From contig CAJTYF010000019.1 in NCBI GenBank assembly GCA_910583945.1, positions 1 to 26,615 of the forward strand: a stretch of DNA of 26,615 bases. The letters are read 5' to 3'. The position numbers and the translations under genes are program-made. Numbering within the stretch: position 1 is the first letter of the stretch; every line of letters starts with the position of its first letter. Positions 7,308 through 15,295 of the stretch are shown piece after piece. Source of the stretch: an uncultured Bacilli bacterium. GTDB lineage: Bacteria; Bacillota_I; Bacilli_A; RF39; UBA660. The notes beneath the pieces are model-generated. The model worked only from the letters and a program-made list of their open reading frames with translations, ran no database searches and had not been told where the DNA came from.

Positions 7308-8555
7308 ATGGAATTAAGAGAATTAAAAATAGATGAATTTGAAACCTATGCTCAAAAGAGTATATTAGGCAATTATTGTCAAACAACAGGCTATGCCAAA
7401 TTAATGGAACAAAATGGATATAATTGCTTATTTATAGGCTTGATCGATGAATACAATCACACGATTGCCGCTTCACTCATTCTTGTAAAAAAAATTGATT
7501 TTTTTTACAAATACGCTTACGCTCCAAAAGGTTTTATTTTAGATTATTCCAATAAAGAATTAATTGAAATTTTTACAAAAAAAATAAAAGAATATTTAAA
7601 GAAAAAAAGAATTGTTTTTGTGAAAATAAATCCAGAAATTGCTATTGCTGAAATAGATAGAAAAACAAAGCAAAAAAAATACAATTGGAACATAGAAATC
7701 AAAAACTATCTAAGTGACCTTGGCTATATCAAATTAAAAGACAATATCTATTTTGAAGCAAAGTTCCCTAAATATAATGGCATCCTTCATTTAAAAAAAT
7801 TTGACCTAAAAACATTAGATAAAAACACTCGTAACAAAATCAAAAGATCTCAAAATAAAGGTTTAAAAATGGAAAAAGCCACTCCTAATGATTTACCCGT
7901 TCTATATGAATTTATTAAACGAAAAAAAGACAAAAGTCTTTCCTATTATCAAGAATATTTTCAAGCTTTTGATCGAACCGATATGGATTTATTTTTAGTC
8001 AGTTTAAATACATCTGAATTTTTAAACAATTCTAAAAAAAATTATGATGAAGAAGTTAAAAGAAATAATCACTACATTTTAGAATTAAATAAAAATAAAA
8101 ATGAAAAAAAATTAAATTTAAAAATGAACTCCGATCAAAATCTACTAAATTATAAAAATGATTTATTAGACGCTCAAAACAAAATCAAAAAAAATGAAAA
8201 AATTTATATTGGTGGAGCTTTAGTGATAAAATATAAAAATCGTATTAATATTATTATGAGTGGATACGATAAAAACTACAAACGATTTAATCCAAACTAT
8301 TTTTTACATTATGAACTCTTTAACTATTATAAAAAAAATTATGCTTTTGCGGACATGAATGGCCTTACAGGTAATTTTAAAAAAGAAAATCCTTATTATG
8401 GTCTTAACGAATTTAAATTAGGTTTTAAACCTAAAGTTTATGAATTTATTGGAGAATACGATCTTCCCATTTCTCCCATTCTCTACAAATTTTATTTAAA
8501 AAACGGTAAATTAGCAAAATTATTTAATAAAAAAAATTTAAAGAAGACAGACTAG
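7308..8555 (+). CDS. FemABX-family peptidoglycan interpeptide-bridge aminoacyltransferase
   Basis: FemABX enzymes use aminoacyl-tRNA to add amino acids to the side chain of lipid II in the cytoplasm, building cell-wall cross-bridges. The protein (415 residues) shows the two-lobed GNAT pattern. It has QTTGYAKLMEQNGY near the N-terminus, YAYAPKGFILDY in lobe one, and KNTRNKIKRSQNKGL, the typical turn, around residue 170. A long charged helical arm follows (about 236-298). Lobe two ends with a FADMNGLTGNFKKENPYYGL motif (Gly-Leu-Asn-Glu-Phe-Lys follows). The arm resembles the coiled-coil arm of FemA/MurM, which contacts tRNA. The amino acid used cannot be told from sequence. GTGAGGG precedes the ATG. 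The last codons and stop lie in a terminator shared with the convergent gene. Confidence 0.9.
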   Translation: MELRELKIDEFETYAQKSILGNYCQTTGYAKLMEQNGYNCLFIGLIDEYNHTIAASLILVKKIDFFYKYAYAPKGFILDYSNKELIEIFTKKIKEYLKKKRIVFVKINPEIAIAEIDRKTKQKKYNWNIEIKNYLSDLGYIKLKDNIYFEAKFPKYNGILHLKKFDLKTLDKNTRNKIKRSQNKGLKMEKATPNDLPVLYEFIKRKKDKSLSYYQEYFQAFDRTDMDLFLVSLNTSEFLNNSKKNYDEEVKRNNHYILELNKNKNEKKLNLKMNSDQNLLNYKNDLLDAQNKIKKNEKIYIGGALVIKYKNRINIIMSGYDKNYKRFNPNYFLHYELFNYYKKNYAFADMNGLTGNFKKENPYYGLNEFKLGFKPKVYEFIGEYDLPISPILYKFYLKNGKLAKLFNKKNLKKTD

Positions 8556-8565
8556 TCTTCTTTAA
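8538..8565. terminator. Bidirectional terminator with both stop codons in its loop
   Basis: An 11-bp perfect stem (8538-8548 TTAAAGAAGAC with 8555-8565 GTCTTCTTTAA) closes a 6-nt loop. T-rich tracts follow on both strands. The TAG of the plus-strand gene (8553-8555) and the TAG of the minus-strand gene (8554-8552) overlap in the CTAG at the loop edge. Confidence 0.85.
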
Positions 8566-9595
8566 TTTTATAAACTTTTTCATAACAAAAATTTTCCTTT
8601 TCTTCATAATAACGTTCTTGTAATTCTCTGATTTTTAAATGAATCGTTTGAATAACTTCTTTATGATTTTTATTCCCATATAACGTCATAATAACAATAC
8701 TATAAGGGTTCTCCTCTAAATTTAAACCCACATCATGATAATACATTCCAGTTAACCCATACTTATGATAAATTTTAACATCATTAGTATTAAAATCATT
8801 ATAAAAAGTTCCACTCATAATACTTTTTAAAAAAGGACCATATTCTTCATTTTCAGTTATTATTCGATAGGCCTCTTTCAAATAAAGGTTCATATCCGAA
8901 GCAGTTTGGTTACCAAAATTATCCCCACCTGTTAAAATAACTTTAGCTCCTAAACTTTTTCCGTAATTTTTCAAATTATCAAATCCAATATAATCCAAAA
9001 GCATCATATGTGCCGAATTATCACTGATATAAATAGCATTTGTCATCAGTTCTCTTAACGAAACTTCTTCACCCAAATGAAACGTTCGTTCTCCACTATC
9101 ATCACTAAAATAATAATTTTTTGTAAATTTAATTTTCTCCACATCAATGTTTATTCGTCCTTCTATAGCTTGATTGATCAGATACAACACATCGACCAAT
9201 TTTATTAGACTACATCCATAATAAACAATATTGGGTTGATATTGATAGTTAAAACCAGTAGTGAAATCTTCAAAAAAAACCGAAACACTATAATTATGTG
9301 TACGAATAAATTCATCCATTTCTCTTTTCATTTCTAAAAAATCACCTGAAAATTTAGCTTCATTTAAACAAGATTGTAATTCTCTTTCTTTTTGTAATTG
9401 TTCTTCTTCTTTCTTTTGTTGTTCTCGTATTAGGTTATCATTTATCTCTTTATCTTTTTTTAGAGACTGTTTAAATTGATAAGTTTGATAAGCTAAAGAA
9501 CCGTTGCAATAAGAATAATAGAACAGGATAAACACAATAATAAAGACAAAAAGTAGAAAGGTTGCTATTTCAATTCGTAACTTTTTTTTAGGCAT
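8552..9595 (-). CDS. Membrane-anchored serine hydrolase of the class A beta-lactamase/PBP fold
   Basis: This 347-residue protein has one N-terminal anchor (about 9-28), a Lys/Glu/Gln-rich coiled-coil linker (about 42-75) and an extracellular catalytic-fold domain (about 85-325). The three active-site motifs are visible: SLIK (Ser129 and Lys132), SDN (191-193) and a KYG triad in HKYGLTG, equivalent to KTG. The class A deacylating glutamate (ExxLN) has no counterpart: the region reads GGDNFGNQTASDM. So it is more likely a PBP-like acyl enzyme or a substrate-binding relative than a resistance beta-lactamase. AGGTGG precedes the ATG. A possible promoter (TTGAAA 9649-9644, TATGAT 9628-9623, spacer only 15) overlaps the tuf terminator region. 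Confidence 0.85.
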   Translation of the reverse strand: MPKKKLRIEIATFLLFVFIIVFILFYYSYCNGSLAYQTYQFKQSLKKDKEINDNLIREQQKKEEEQLQKERELQSCLNEAKFSGDFLEMKREMDEFIRTHNYSVSVFFEDFTTGFNYQYQPNIVYYGCSLIKLVDVLYLINQAIEGRINIDVEKIKFTKNYYFSDDSGERTFHLGEEVSLRELMTNAIYISDNSAHMMLLDYIGFDNLKNYGKSLGAKVILTGGDNFGNQTASDMNLYLKEAYRIITENEEYGPFLKSIMSGTFYNDFNTNDVKIYHKYGLTGMYYHDVGLNLEENPYSIVIMTLYGNKNHKEVIQTIHLKIRELQERYYEEKENFCYEKVYKIKED

Positions 9596-9652
9596 AAAAA
9601 ACCACCTATCTTTAATAGTCTAATCATATCATAATTTTATTTTTTTCAAAAG

Positions 9653-9682
9653 AAAAATAGTTAGTTCACACTAACTATTTTT
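9653..9682 (-). terminator. Terminator of the str operon (after tuf)
   Basis: A 13-bp stem (9653-9665 with 9670-9682; core ATAGTTAGT/ACTAACTAT) with loop TCAC, 10 nt past the tuf stop. The A/T flanks give a T-run on the minus strand. Confidence 0.8.
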
Positions 9683-9692
9683 TATGTTTCAA

Positions 9693-10859
9693 CTATTCAA
9701 TAATTTCTGAAACAACTCCAGCACCAACAGTACGTCCACCTTCACGAATAGAGAACTTAGTACCATTTTCAAGTGCTACTGGAGCAATTAATTCTACAGT
9801 CATATCAACATTGTCACCAGGCATTACCATTTCAACTCCCTCAGGAAGTTCAATAACACCCGTAACATCAGTTGTACGGAAATAGAATTGAGGTCTATAA
9901 TTTGAGAAGAATGGAGTATGACGTCCGCCTTCTTCTTTGCTTAGAACATAGACACTAGCTTTAAATTTATGATGTGGTGTAACACTTCCTGGTTTAGAAA
10001 GTACTTGTCCACGTTCAACTTCATCACGAGCAATACCACGTAATAGTACACCAGCATTATCTCCTGCTTGAGCAAAGTCTAATTGTTTTCTAAACATTTC
10101 AATTCCTGTACAAACAGTTTTTTTAGTATCTCTCAGACCAACAATTTCAACTTCATCATTAAGATTTAATTGTCCACGTTCAACACGTCCTGTAACAACA
10201 GTTCCACGTCCTGAAATTGTGAAGACATCTTCAATACTCATTAAGAATGGTTTATCAGTATCTCTTACTGGTGAATCAATATAATCATCAACAGCAGCCA
10301 TCAAATCACGAATAGATTGAGCAGCAGCTTCATCACCTTCAAGAGCTTTAAGAGCACTACCACGGATAATAGGACATTCACTATCGAAATTGTATTCTCC
10401 AAGTAATTCTCTAATCTCCATTTCTACTAAGTCTAATAATTCAGGATCATCAACTTGATCACATTTGTTCATGTAAACAACAATTTTAGGCACACCAACT
10501 TGACGAGATAACAAAATATGTTCTCTAGTTTGTGGCATAGGTCCATCAGCAGCAGATACAACTAAGATTGCTCCATCCATTTGAGCAGCACCTGTAATCA
10601 TGTTTTTAACATAATCGGCATGTCCTGGACAGTCTACGTGAGCATAATGACGTTTTTCAGTTTCATACTCAACGTGTGAAGTATTAATTGTAATACCTCT
10701 TTCTCTTTCTTCTGGTGCTTTATCGATATCAGCATAATCAACAAATTTACCAAAAAATTTTGTAATAGCAGCAGTTAATGTTGTTTTACCATGGTCAACG
10801 TGACCAATTGTTCCAATATTAACATGTTCTTTTGAACGATCGTATTTTTCTCTTGCCAT
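9693..10859 (-). CDS. tuf: Elongation factor Tu
   Basis: EF-Tu carries aminoacyl-tRNA to the ribosome. The G domain shows GHVDHGKTT (G1), the GITIN switch I, DCPGHADY (G3), NKCD (G4) and GSALKAL (G5). Domains 2 and 3 follow, ending VGAGVVSEIIE. The start is the ATG at 10859 (MAREKYDRSKEHVNIGTIG). An upstream TTG at 10877 reads through the AAGGAG ribosome site and is not a start. At 388 residues it is slightly shorter than the E. coli protein (393 in the mature form), mostly in the switch I region (KFFGKFVDYADIDKAPEERE). It is last in the str operon and may also have its own promoter. Confidence 0.98.
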   Translation of the reverse strand: MAREKYDRSKEHVNIGTIGHVDHGKTTLTAAITKFFGKFVDYADIDKAPEERERGITINTSHVEYETEKRHYAHVDCPGHADYVKNMITGAAQMDGAILVVSAADGPMPQTREHILLSRQVGVPKIVVYMNKCDQVDDPELLDLVEMEIRELLGEYNFDSECPIIRGSALKALEGDEAAAQSIRDLMAAVDDYIDSPVRDTDKPFLMSIEDVFTISGRGTVVTGRVERGQLNLNDEVEIVGLRDTKKTVCTGIEMFRKQLDFAQAGDNAGVLLRGIARDEVERGQVLSKPGSVTPHHKFKASVYVLSKEEGGRHTPFFSNYRPQFYFRTTDVTGVIELPEGVEMVMPGDNVDMTVELIAPVALENGTKFSIREGGRTVGAGVVSEIIE

Positions 10860-10888
10860 CGTTTTTTCTCCTTTCAATTTACTATTCT

Positions 10889-10917
10889 ATTTTATCTAAT
10901 GCTTGAAGTATTTTCAA
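10889..10917 (-). promoter_or_regulatory. Probable internal promoter for tuf
   Basis: In the 67-nt space between fusA and tuf the minus strand reads TTGAAA (10917-10912), 17 nt, TAAAAT (10894-10889). The -35 region is part of a small inverted repeat, CTTGAA/TTCAAG (10902-10918). It would allow extra EF-Tu beyond operon readthrough. Confidence 0.5.
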
Positions 10918-10926
10918 GTATTATTT

Positions 10927-12999
10927 TTAATTAGCGCTGTTTTTCTTTATAATCTCTTCAGCGATAGATTTTGGAACTTCTTCATAGTGATCTTTTTCCA
11001 TTTGGAAGTTTCCACGTCCTTGAGTATTACTTCTTAAATCTGTTGCGTAACCAAACATTTCTGAAAGTGGTACCATAGCAATAATTCGTAAAGTATTACC
11101 AATAGACTCTTGTCCCATCGGTCTTCCACGACGAGAAGTTAAGTCACCCATAACATTACCCATATATTCTTCTGGAACATCAACAACCACTTTCATGATT
11201 GGTTCTAAAAGAACAGGTTTACATTTATTTTTTGCTTCTTTTAAAGCCATAGAAGCCGCAATTTTAAATGCCATTTCACTTGAATCGACATCATGATAAC
11301 TTCCATCATAAAGAGTAGCTTTAACGTCTACAAGTGGATAACCAGCTAAAATTCCTCCAGCCATAGCTTCTTGTAATCCTTTATCCGTTACTGGAATGTA
11401 TTCACGAGGAACAACTCCACCAACAATCGCATCCACAAATTCATAACCTTTTTCTGGATTGGGTTCAAACTTAACCCAAACATGTCCGTATTGTCCACGT
11501 CCACCAGATTGTTTAATATACTTACCTTCACATTCGCCCATTTGGGTAATGGTTTCACGATAAGCCACTTGTGGTCTACCTTTGTTACATTCAACATTAA
11601 ATTCACGTCTCATTCGATCTACAATAATATCTAAATGCAACTCACCCATACCAGATAAAACGGTTTGTCCTGTTTCTGAATCCGTTTTAACACGAAGGGT
11701 TGGATCTTCTTCTACAAGTTTAGCAATCGCTATCGCCATTTTATCTTGATCGTTCTTGCTCTTTGGTTCTATAGCAATATCAATAACAGGTTCTGGAAAT
11801 TCCATTCCTTTCATAATACAAGGACTTTTCTCATCACATAATGTATCCGCCGTGGTTGTATTCTTGAGTCCTACAGCTGCTGCAATTTCTCCAGCATAAA
11901 CTTCCGTAATTTCTTTTCTTTGATTGGCATGCATTTGTAAAATACGTCCAATTCTTTCTTTTTCTCCCTTAGTAGAATTTAAAATATAAGAACCACTTTT
12001 TAATACTCCAGAATACACACGGAAAAATGATAAACGTCCTACAAATGGATCAGTCATAATTTTAAACGCTAAAGCTGTAAACGGTTCAGAATCGCTTGGA
12101 TGTCTTTTTACATCATTTCCATTTTTATCCGTACAATCAATAGCCTCAATATCTGTTGGTGCTGGTAAATAATCTAAAACCGCATCAAGTAAAGTATGAG
12201 TACCTTTATTACCTAAAGCATCAGCACATAAAACTGGGAAAAATCCAACGGATAAAGTCGCTTTACGAATAGCAGCCTTTAATTCTTCAACAGTTAATTC
12301 AGCTCCATCTAAATATTTCATCATCAGTTCTTCATCGAAATCAGCTACAGCTTCAATTAACTTAGATCTATATTCTTGAGATTTAGCTTCCATATCAGCT
12401 GGTATTGCCATTTCTTCTAATTCTTGTTTTTCAGTACCATCATATTTATAAGCTTTCATAGTAACTAAATCAACATAACCAATATAATCTTGTTCAGCCC
12501 CAATAGGAAGAATAATTGGAGCAGCATTTGCACCCAGTCTATCTTTAATCGTATTTAAACTAAAGTAGAAATCCGCACCCATTTTCTCCATTTTATTTGC
12601 ACAAATCATTCTTGGAACTTTATATTCATTCGCTTGTCTCCAAACCGTTTCTGTTTGAGGTTCAACGCCTGCTTGAGCATCGATTAACGCAACCGCTCCA
12701 TCTAATACTCTTAAACTTCTTTGAACTTCAATCGTAAAATCGACGTGTCCTGGAGTATCAATGATATTAAGTCGATACCCTTTCCAGTGACAAGTTGTCG
12801 CAGCAGAAGTAATCGTAATACCTCTTTCTTGTTCTTGTTCCATCCAGTCCATTTGGCTAGCCCCATCATGAGTTTCACCAATTTTATGAGTAATTCCTGT
12901 TAAGAACAAAATTCTTTCTGTAGTAGTTGTTTTTCCAGCATCAATATGAGCCATAATTCCAATATTTCTTAATTTATCAATAGAAACATCTCTTGCCAT
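10927..12999 (-). CDS. fusA: Elongation factor G
   Basis: EF-G drives translocation and, with RRF, ribosome recycling. The 690-residue length and motif order are standard: AHIDAGKTTTTERIL (G1), GITITSAATT (switch I), DTPGHVDF (G3), NKMEKMGADF (G4), then domain II, and domain IV with the loop region around SGGRGQYGHVWV. The domain V end has GRGNFQMEKDHYEEVP. AGGAGG lies 5 nt before the ATG. It follows rpsG by only 9 nt. No sign of the truncated or duplicated EF-G forms. Confidence 0.98.
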   Translation of the reverse strand: MARDVSIDKLRNIGIMAHIDAGKTTTTERILFLTGITHKIGETHDGASQMDWMEQEQERGITITSAATTCHWKGYRLNIIDTPGHVDFTIEVQRSLRVLDGAVALIDAQAGVEPQTETVWRQANEYKVPRMICANKMEKMGADFYFSLNTIKDRLGANAAPIILPIGAEQDYIGYVDLVTMKAYKYDGTEKQELEEMAIPADMEAKSQEYRSKLIEAVADFDEELMMKYLDGAELTVEELKAAIRKATLSVGFFPVLCADALGNKGTHTLLDAVLDYLPAPTDIEAIDCTDKNGNDVKRHPSDSEPFTALAFKIMTDPFVGRLSFFRVYSGVLKSGSYILNSTKGEKERIGRILQMHANQRKEITEVYAGEIAAAVGLKNTTTADTLCDEKSPCIMKGMEFPEPVIDIAIEPKSKNDQDKMAIAIAKLVEEDPTLRVKTDSETGQTVLSGMGELHLDIIVDRMRREFNVECNKGRPQVAYRETITQMGECEGKYIKQSGGRGQYGHVWVKFEPNPEKGYEFVDAIVGGVVPREYIPVTDKGLQEAMAGGILAGYPLVDVKATLYDGSYHDVDSSEMAFKIAASMALKEAKNKCKPVLLEPIMKVVVDVPEEYMGNVMGDLTSRRGRPMGQESIGNTLRIIAMVPLSEMFGYATDLRSNTQGRGNFQMEKDHYEEVPKSIAEEIIKKNSAN

Positions 13000-13008
13000 A
13001 CAATCCTC

Positions 13009-13476
13009 CTACCATCTATAGTGAGCAAATGCTTTGTTTGCTTCAGCCATCTTGTGAGTATCTTCACGTTTTTTCACAGCGCCACCCGTTCCATTAGCGG
13101 CATCCATAATTTCATTCGCTAAATTAATAGCCATGCCTTTACCATTTCTTAACTTCGCATAATTAACAAGCCAACGAAGTGCTAAAGTTTGACTTTTATC
13201 ATCACTAACTTCAACCGGAACTTGGTAATTACTTCCTCCAACACGACGAGACTTAACCTCTAATGCTGGTTTAATATTCTCTAAAGCCTTATTATAAATA
13301 TCCATTGGCTCTTCACCAGTTTTTTCTTTTATAATATCAAATGCTTCATAAAGAATTTTTTGAGCAGTACCTTTTTTTCCATCTTGCATAATTTGATTTA
13401 CTAGTTTAGTAACAACTTTTGAATTATACACGGGATCTGGTAACACATCTCTTTTAATTGCTCTTCTCTTACGCAT
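13009..13476 (-). CDS. rpsG: Small-subunit ribosomal protein uS7
   Basis: S7 nucleates assembly of the 30S head and contacts E-site tRNA. The sequence is typical in length (155) and motifs: MRKRRAIKRDVLPDPVYNS at the start, NIKPALEVKSRRVGGSNYQV in the middle, RWLVNYAKLRNGKGM and the C-terminal KKREDTHKMAEANKAFAHYRW. AGGAGG precedes the ATG. It is the second gene of the str operon. Confidence 0.98.
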   Translation of the reverse strand: MRKRRAIKRDVLPDPVYNSKVVTKLVNQIMQDGKKGTAQKILYEAFDIIKEKTGEEPMDIYNKALENIKPALEVKSRRVGGSNYQVPVEVSDDKSQTLALRWLVNYAKLRNGKGMAINLANEIMDAANGTGGAVKKREDTHKMAEANKAFAHYRW

Positions 13477-13497
13477 TTTTATTTCCTCCTTTATCTA

Positions 13498-13911
13498 TTA
13501 TTTCTTCGGTTTCTTCGTTCCGTATTTACTACGACCTTGTTGTCTATTTTGAACGCCTTGTGTATCAAGTGTTCCACGTACAATGTGATATCTAACACCG
13601 ATTAAATCTTTAACACGTCCACCACGTACTAAAACAACACTATGTTCTTGTAAATTATGTCCTTCTCCTGGAATATAAGCATCAATCTCTTTTCCATTAG
13701 AAAGTCTAACTCTTGCATATTTTCTTAAAGCTGAGTTCGGTTTTTTTGGAGTCTTTGTTCCAACACGAGTACAAACTCCTCTTCTTTGTGGACTATTTTG
13801 ATTTGTTTGTTTTCTTTCAAGTGTATTTAATCCTACATTTAAAACTGGACTTTTGCTTTTTCTAGTTTTCTTTTTTCTTTTATTATTTACAAGTTGATTA
13901 ATTGTAGACAT
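13498..13911 (-). CDS. rpsL: Small-subunit ribosomal protein uS12
   Basis: S12 lies at the decoding centre. The 137-residue protein shows TRVGTKTPKKPNSALRKYAR, DAYIPGEGHNLQEHSVVLVRGG and the C-terminal GRSKYGTKKPKK. The lysine of KKPNSALRK and the one in GGRVKDL, where streptomycin-resistance changes usually arise, are the wild-type residues. AAGGAGG precedes the ATG. In most Firmicutes rpoB and rpoC lie just upstream; here the operon begins with its own promoter after a terminator and an accessory island. Confidence 0.98.
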   Translation of the reverse strand: MSTINQLVNNKRKKKTRKSKSPVLNVGLNTLERKQTNQNSPQRRGVCTRVGTKTPKKPNSALRKYARVRLSNGKEIDAYIPGEGHNLQEHSVVLVRGGRVKDLIGVRYHIVRGTLDTQGVQNRQQGRSKYGTKKPKK

Positions 13912-13967
13912 ATTGTCCTCCTTTCATTAACACACATCCTGGTGTATCAAACATTCTATTAAATACA

Positions 13968-13985
13968 GTTCTACGCATGTAGAAC
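13968..13985 (-). promoter_or_regulatory. Stem-loop in the rpsL leader
   Basis: GTTCTAC/GTAGAAC form a perfect 7-bp stem with a 4-nt loop near the start of the roughly 85-nt rpsL leader. It may stabilise the mRNA 5' end or take part in ribosomal-protein feedback. Which one cannot be told from one sequence. Confidence 0.45.
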
Positions 13986-14004
13986 CGATTTAAAATTCAC
14001 AAAT

Positions 14005-14034
14005 AATATAACACTATCATTATATGAAAGTCAA
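14005..14034 (-). promoter_or_regulatory. Promoter of the str operon
   Basis: TTGACT (14034-14029), 18 nt, TATATT (14010-14005), about 95 nt before the rpsL start. It is the first strong promoter upstream of rpsL and follows a terminator, so the operon is transcribed on its own. Confidence 0.75.
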
Positions 14035-14044
14035 GAAAAAATTT

Positions 14045-14066
14045 CACAAAAAACTTCTCATTTGTG
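14045..14066 (-). terminator. Terminator just upstream of the str promoter
   Basis: CACAAA (14045-14050) pairs with TTTGTG (14061-14066). On the minus strand AAATTTTTTC follows. It separates the accessory island from rpsL. Confidence 0.5.
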
Positions 14067-14461
14067 CGATTTTTTCTTCTTTATCTCACTTCTATCTTAA
14101 TCGCGCAACCATCCCCTATAACTTCTTTTAAATCACCCTCAAAAGTACCATAAGAATTAAAATCCTCATGAACATAAGCATTTATAAACAATCCAAAAGA
14201 ACAAATATAAACACCCAATAAATCAAAAAACATTTTTTAAATTTCAAAACAAATTAAACTCATGAAACCATCTACTCTTCATTATATGCCGAGGGAAAAT
14301 GACCAAGAAAGAAAACCAAATAAAGCAAATTTTCTATTTGCTACTTTTTTCAAAAGAAAATAAAACCCAAAAAAAGTAATACACACTAATAGTGCATCGG
14401 AATTCTTAAATAAAAAAAGATTTAAAGCAAATATTTTGATAAAAAGAAAAAGTCAATATTT
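14067..14461. other. 395-nt gap with one weak small ORF and no clear gene
   Basis: The minus strand holds a 50-codon ORF at 14233-14081 (begins MFFDLLGVYIC, ends GDGCAIKIEVR). It has no ribosome site and a stop three codons upstream of its ATG, and it is unusually rich in Gly/Val codons for this AT-rich sequence. It could be the tail of a decayed gene. The plus strand has a 33-codon ORF from 14262, also without a ribosome site. A terminator-like hairpin lies at 14324-14342. The remainder is A-rich and shows no RNA gene I can recognise. Confidence 0.35.
14324..14342 (-). terminator. Possible terminator of the pilin-like operon
   Basis: AGCAAAT (14324-14330) pairs with ATTTGCT (14336-14342). 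On the minus strand TTATTTGG follows, and the other side has a T6 run. It lies about 120 nt beyond the end of the pilin-like gene at 14462. A weaker AT hairpin (AAATATT with a bulge, about 14430-14465) overlaps that gene's stop. Confidence 0.4.
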
Positions 14462-14818
14462 TTACTCTTCGTAACCTTTTGTTTTATACTCTCCACAATG
14501 TACATATCCTTTATACTCAAAAACTGTACTTTCATGACTTAAAATAACGTAACCTTCACACTCTTGATTCTTTACTTTAAAATCAGTAATTAAACCCTCT
14601 TCCTTTAATTCTTGTAAAGTTGTCTTAACTTTCATACCGCTTTCAGGATATAAAAATTTTTGATCCGCATATTTTTTTTCAGCTTCTACTAATTTTTCTT
14701 CTAACGCTCTATATTCTTTTGTTTTACTCTTATAAAAAAAGCCAAATAACGTTAAAATAATAAAGATTCCAACAATCAACATCCCCCAAATTATGCTCAT
14801 ATATTTCATTTTTTTCAT
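14462..14818 (-). CDS. Small membrane protein, minor-pilin-like, paralogue of the next gene
   Basis: This 118-residue protein has an N-terminal hydrophobic helix (about 8-29), a charged helical stretch (KSKTKEYRALEEKLVEAEKKY) and an outer domain. That domain has the pattern L-x(3)-GLI, then QECEGYVIL, a strand, then YVHCGEYKTKGYEE. The two cysteines are 21 residues apart. The end motif (C-x2-Y-x-TKGY) is shared with the upstream neighbour, so the two are tandem paralogues. There is no prepilin cleavage motif. The start is the ATG at 14818: AGGAGAG lies 5 nt upstream and it begins two bases after the neighbour's stop. Function unknown; a pilus-tip or cell-surface role is inference. Confidence 0.75.
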   Translation of the reverse strand: MKKMKYMSIIWGMLIVGIFIILTLFGFFYKSKTKEYRALEEKLVEAEKKYADQKFLYPESGMKVKTTLQELKEEGLITDFKVKNQECEGYVILSHESTVFEYKGYVHCGEYKTKGYEE

Positions 14819-14820
14819 AA

Positions 14821-15237
14821 CTACTCTCCTAATCTCCAACTTTGATAGCCTTTTGTTTCATAAGAATCACAGTGAATAAAAGGCCGTACTTCTATTTCAT
14901 TATTTCTATTTCTATAAATCAAACCATATCCTTCACAATAATCTTTTTGATCTGTTATCATATCTTCATCCTTTAATAAATGATACTTAACTAAATTAGA
15001 ACTCGTAACGGTAATAGTCCCTCCACCAATCTCTTCTTTATAAAATTTATCAAAATACTTTAAAGTCGCTTCCTTTATAGAGTCTTCTATCACAGGATAA
15101 GTAATTTCTTTTCGGTTTATTTCTTTAAATTCTTTTGTCAAAGTCTTTGTATTATATACAACAAACAAAAGTGCAATAAATAAAATAGCACTATACACAA
15201 TCAATTCTTTTAAACCAAATCCCAAACGATTCTGCAT
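14821..15237 (-). CDS. Minor-pilin-like protein with a degenerate prepilin signal
   Basis: The mature start looks like a class III signal: MQNRLGFGLKELIVY has Gly6 at -1, Phe at +1 and Glu at +5, followed by a hydrophobic helix (about 13-27). Leu-Lys replaces the usual Leu-Ile before the Glu. The outer domain (to residue 138) has a TITVTSSNLVKYHLL segment, KDYCEGYGLIY and IHCDSYETKGYQ, with cysteines 22 residues apart, as in the next gene. The start is taken at the ATG at 15237, with GGGGG 5 nt upstream; an ATG at 15249 is in frame but lies before the ribosome site. Promoter at 15264-15292. No assembly machinery lies in this window. Confidence 0.75.
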   Translation of the reverse strand: MQNRLGFGLKELIVYSAILFIALLFVVYNTKTLTKEFKEINRKEITYPVIEDSIKEATLKYFDKFYKEEIGGGTITVTSSNLVKYHLLKDEDMITDQKDYCEGYGLIYRNRNNEIEVRPFIHCDSYETKGYQSWRLGE

Positions 15238-15263
15238 CTTATCCCCCATCTTTCGTACTTTTT

Positions 15264-15292
15264 ATTATAAAGTATTTATGACAATTAAGCAA
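15264..15292 (-). promoter_or_regulatory. Promoter of the pilin-like gene pair
   Basis: TTGCTT (15292-15287), 17 nt, perfect TATAAT (15269-15264), just past the previous gene's stop. Confidence 0.6.
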
Positions 15293-15295
15293 AAA

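Noticed and set aside
8552..9595. Calling this an antibiotic-resistance beta-lactamase
   Set aside because: The fold motifs are there, but the deacylating glutamate is not visible, so the resistance label is not supported.
14081..14233. 50-codon minus-strand ORF between rpsL and the pilin-like genes
   Set aside because: It has no ribosome site, an in-frame stop three codons upstream and no recognisable domain. It may be a gene fragment, but I cannot support it as a gene.
14262..14363. 33-codon plus-strand ORF
   Set aside because: No ribosome site or promoter; most of it overlaps a hairpin and A-rich sequence.
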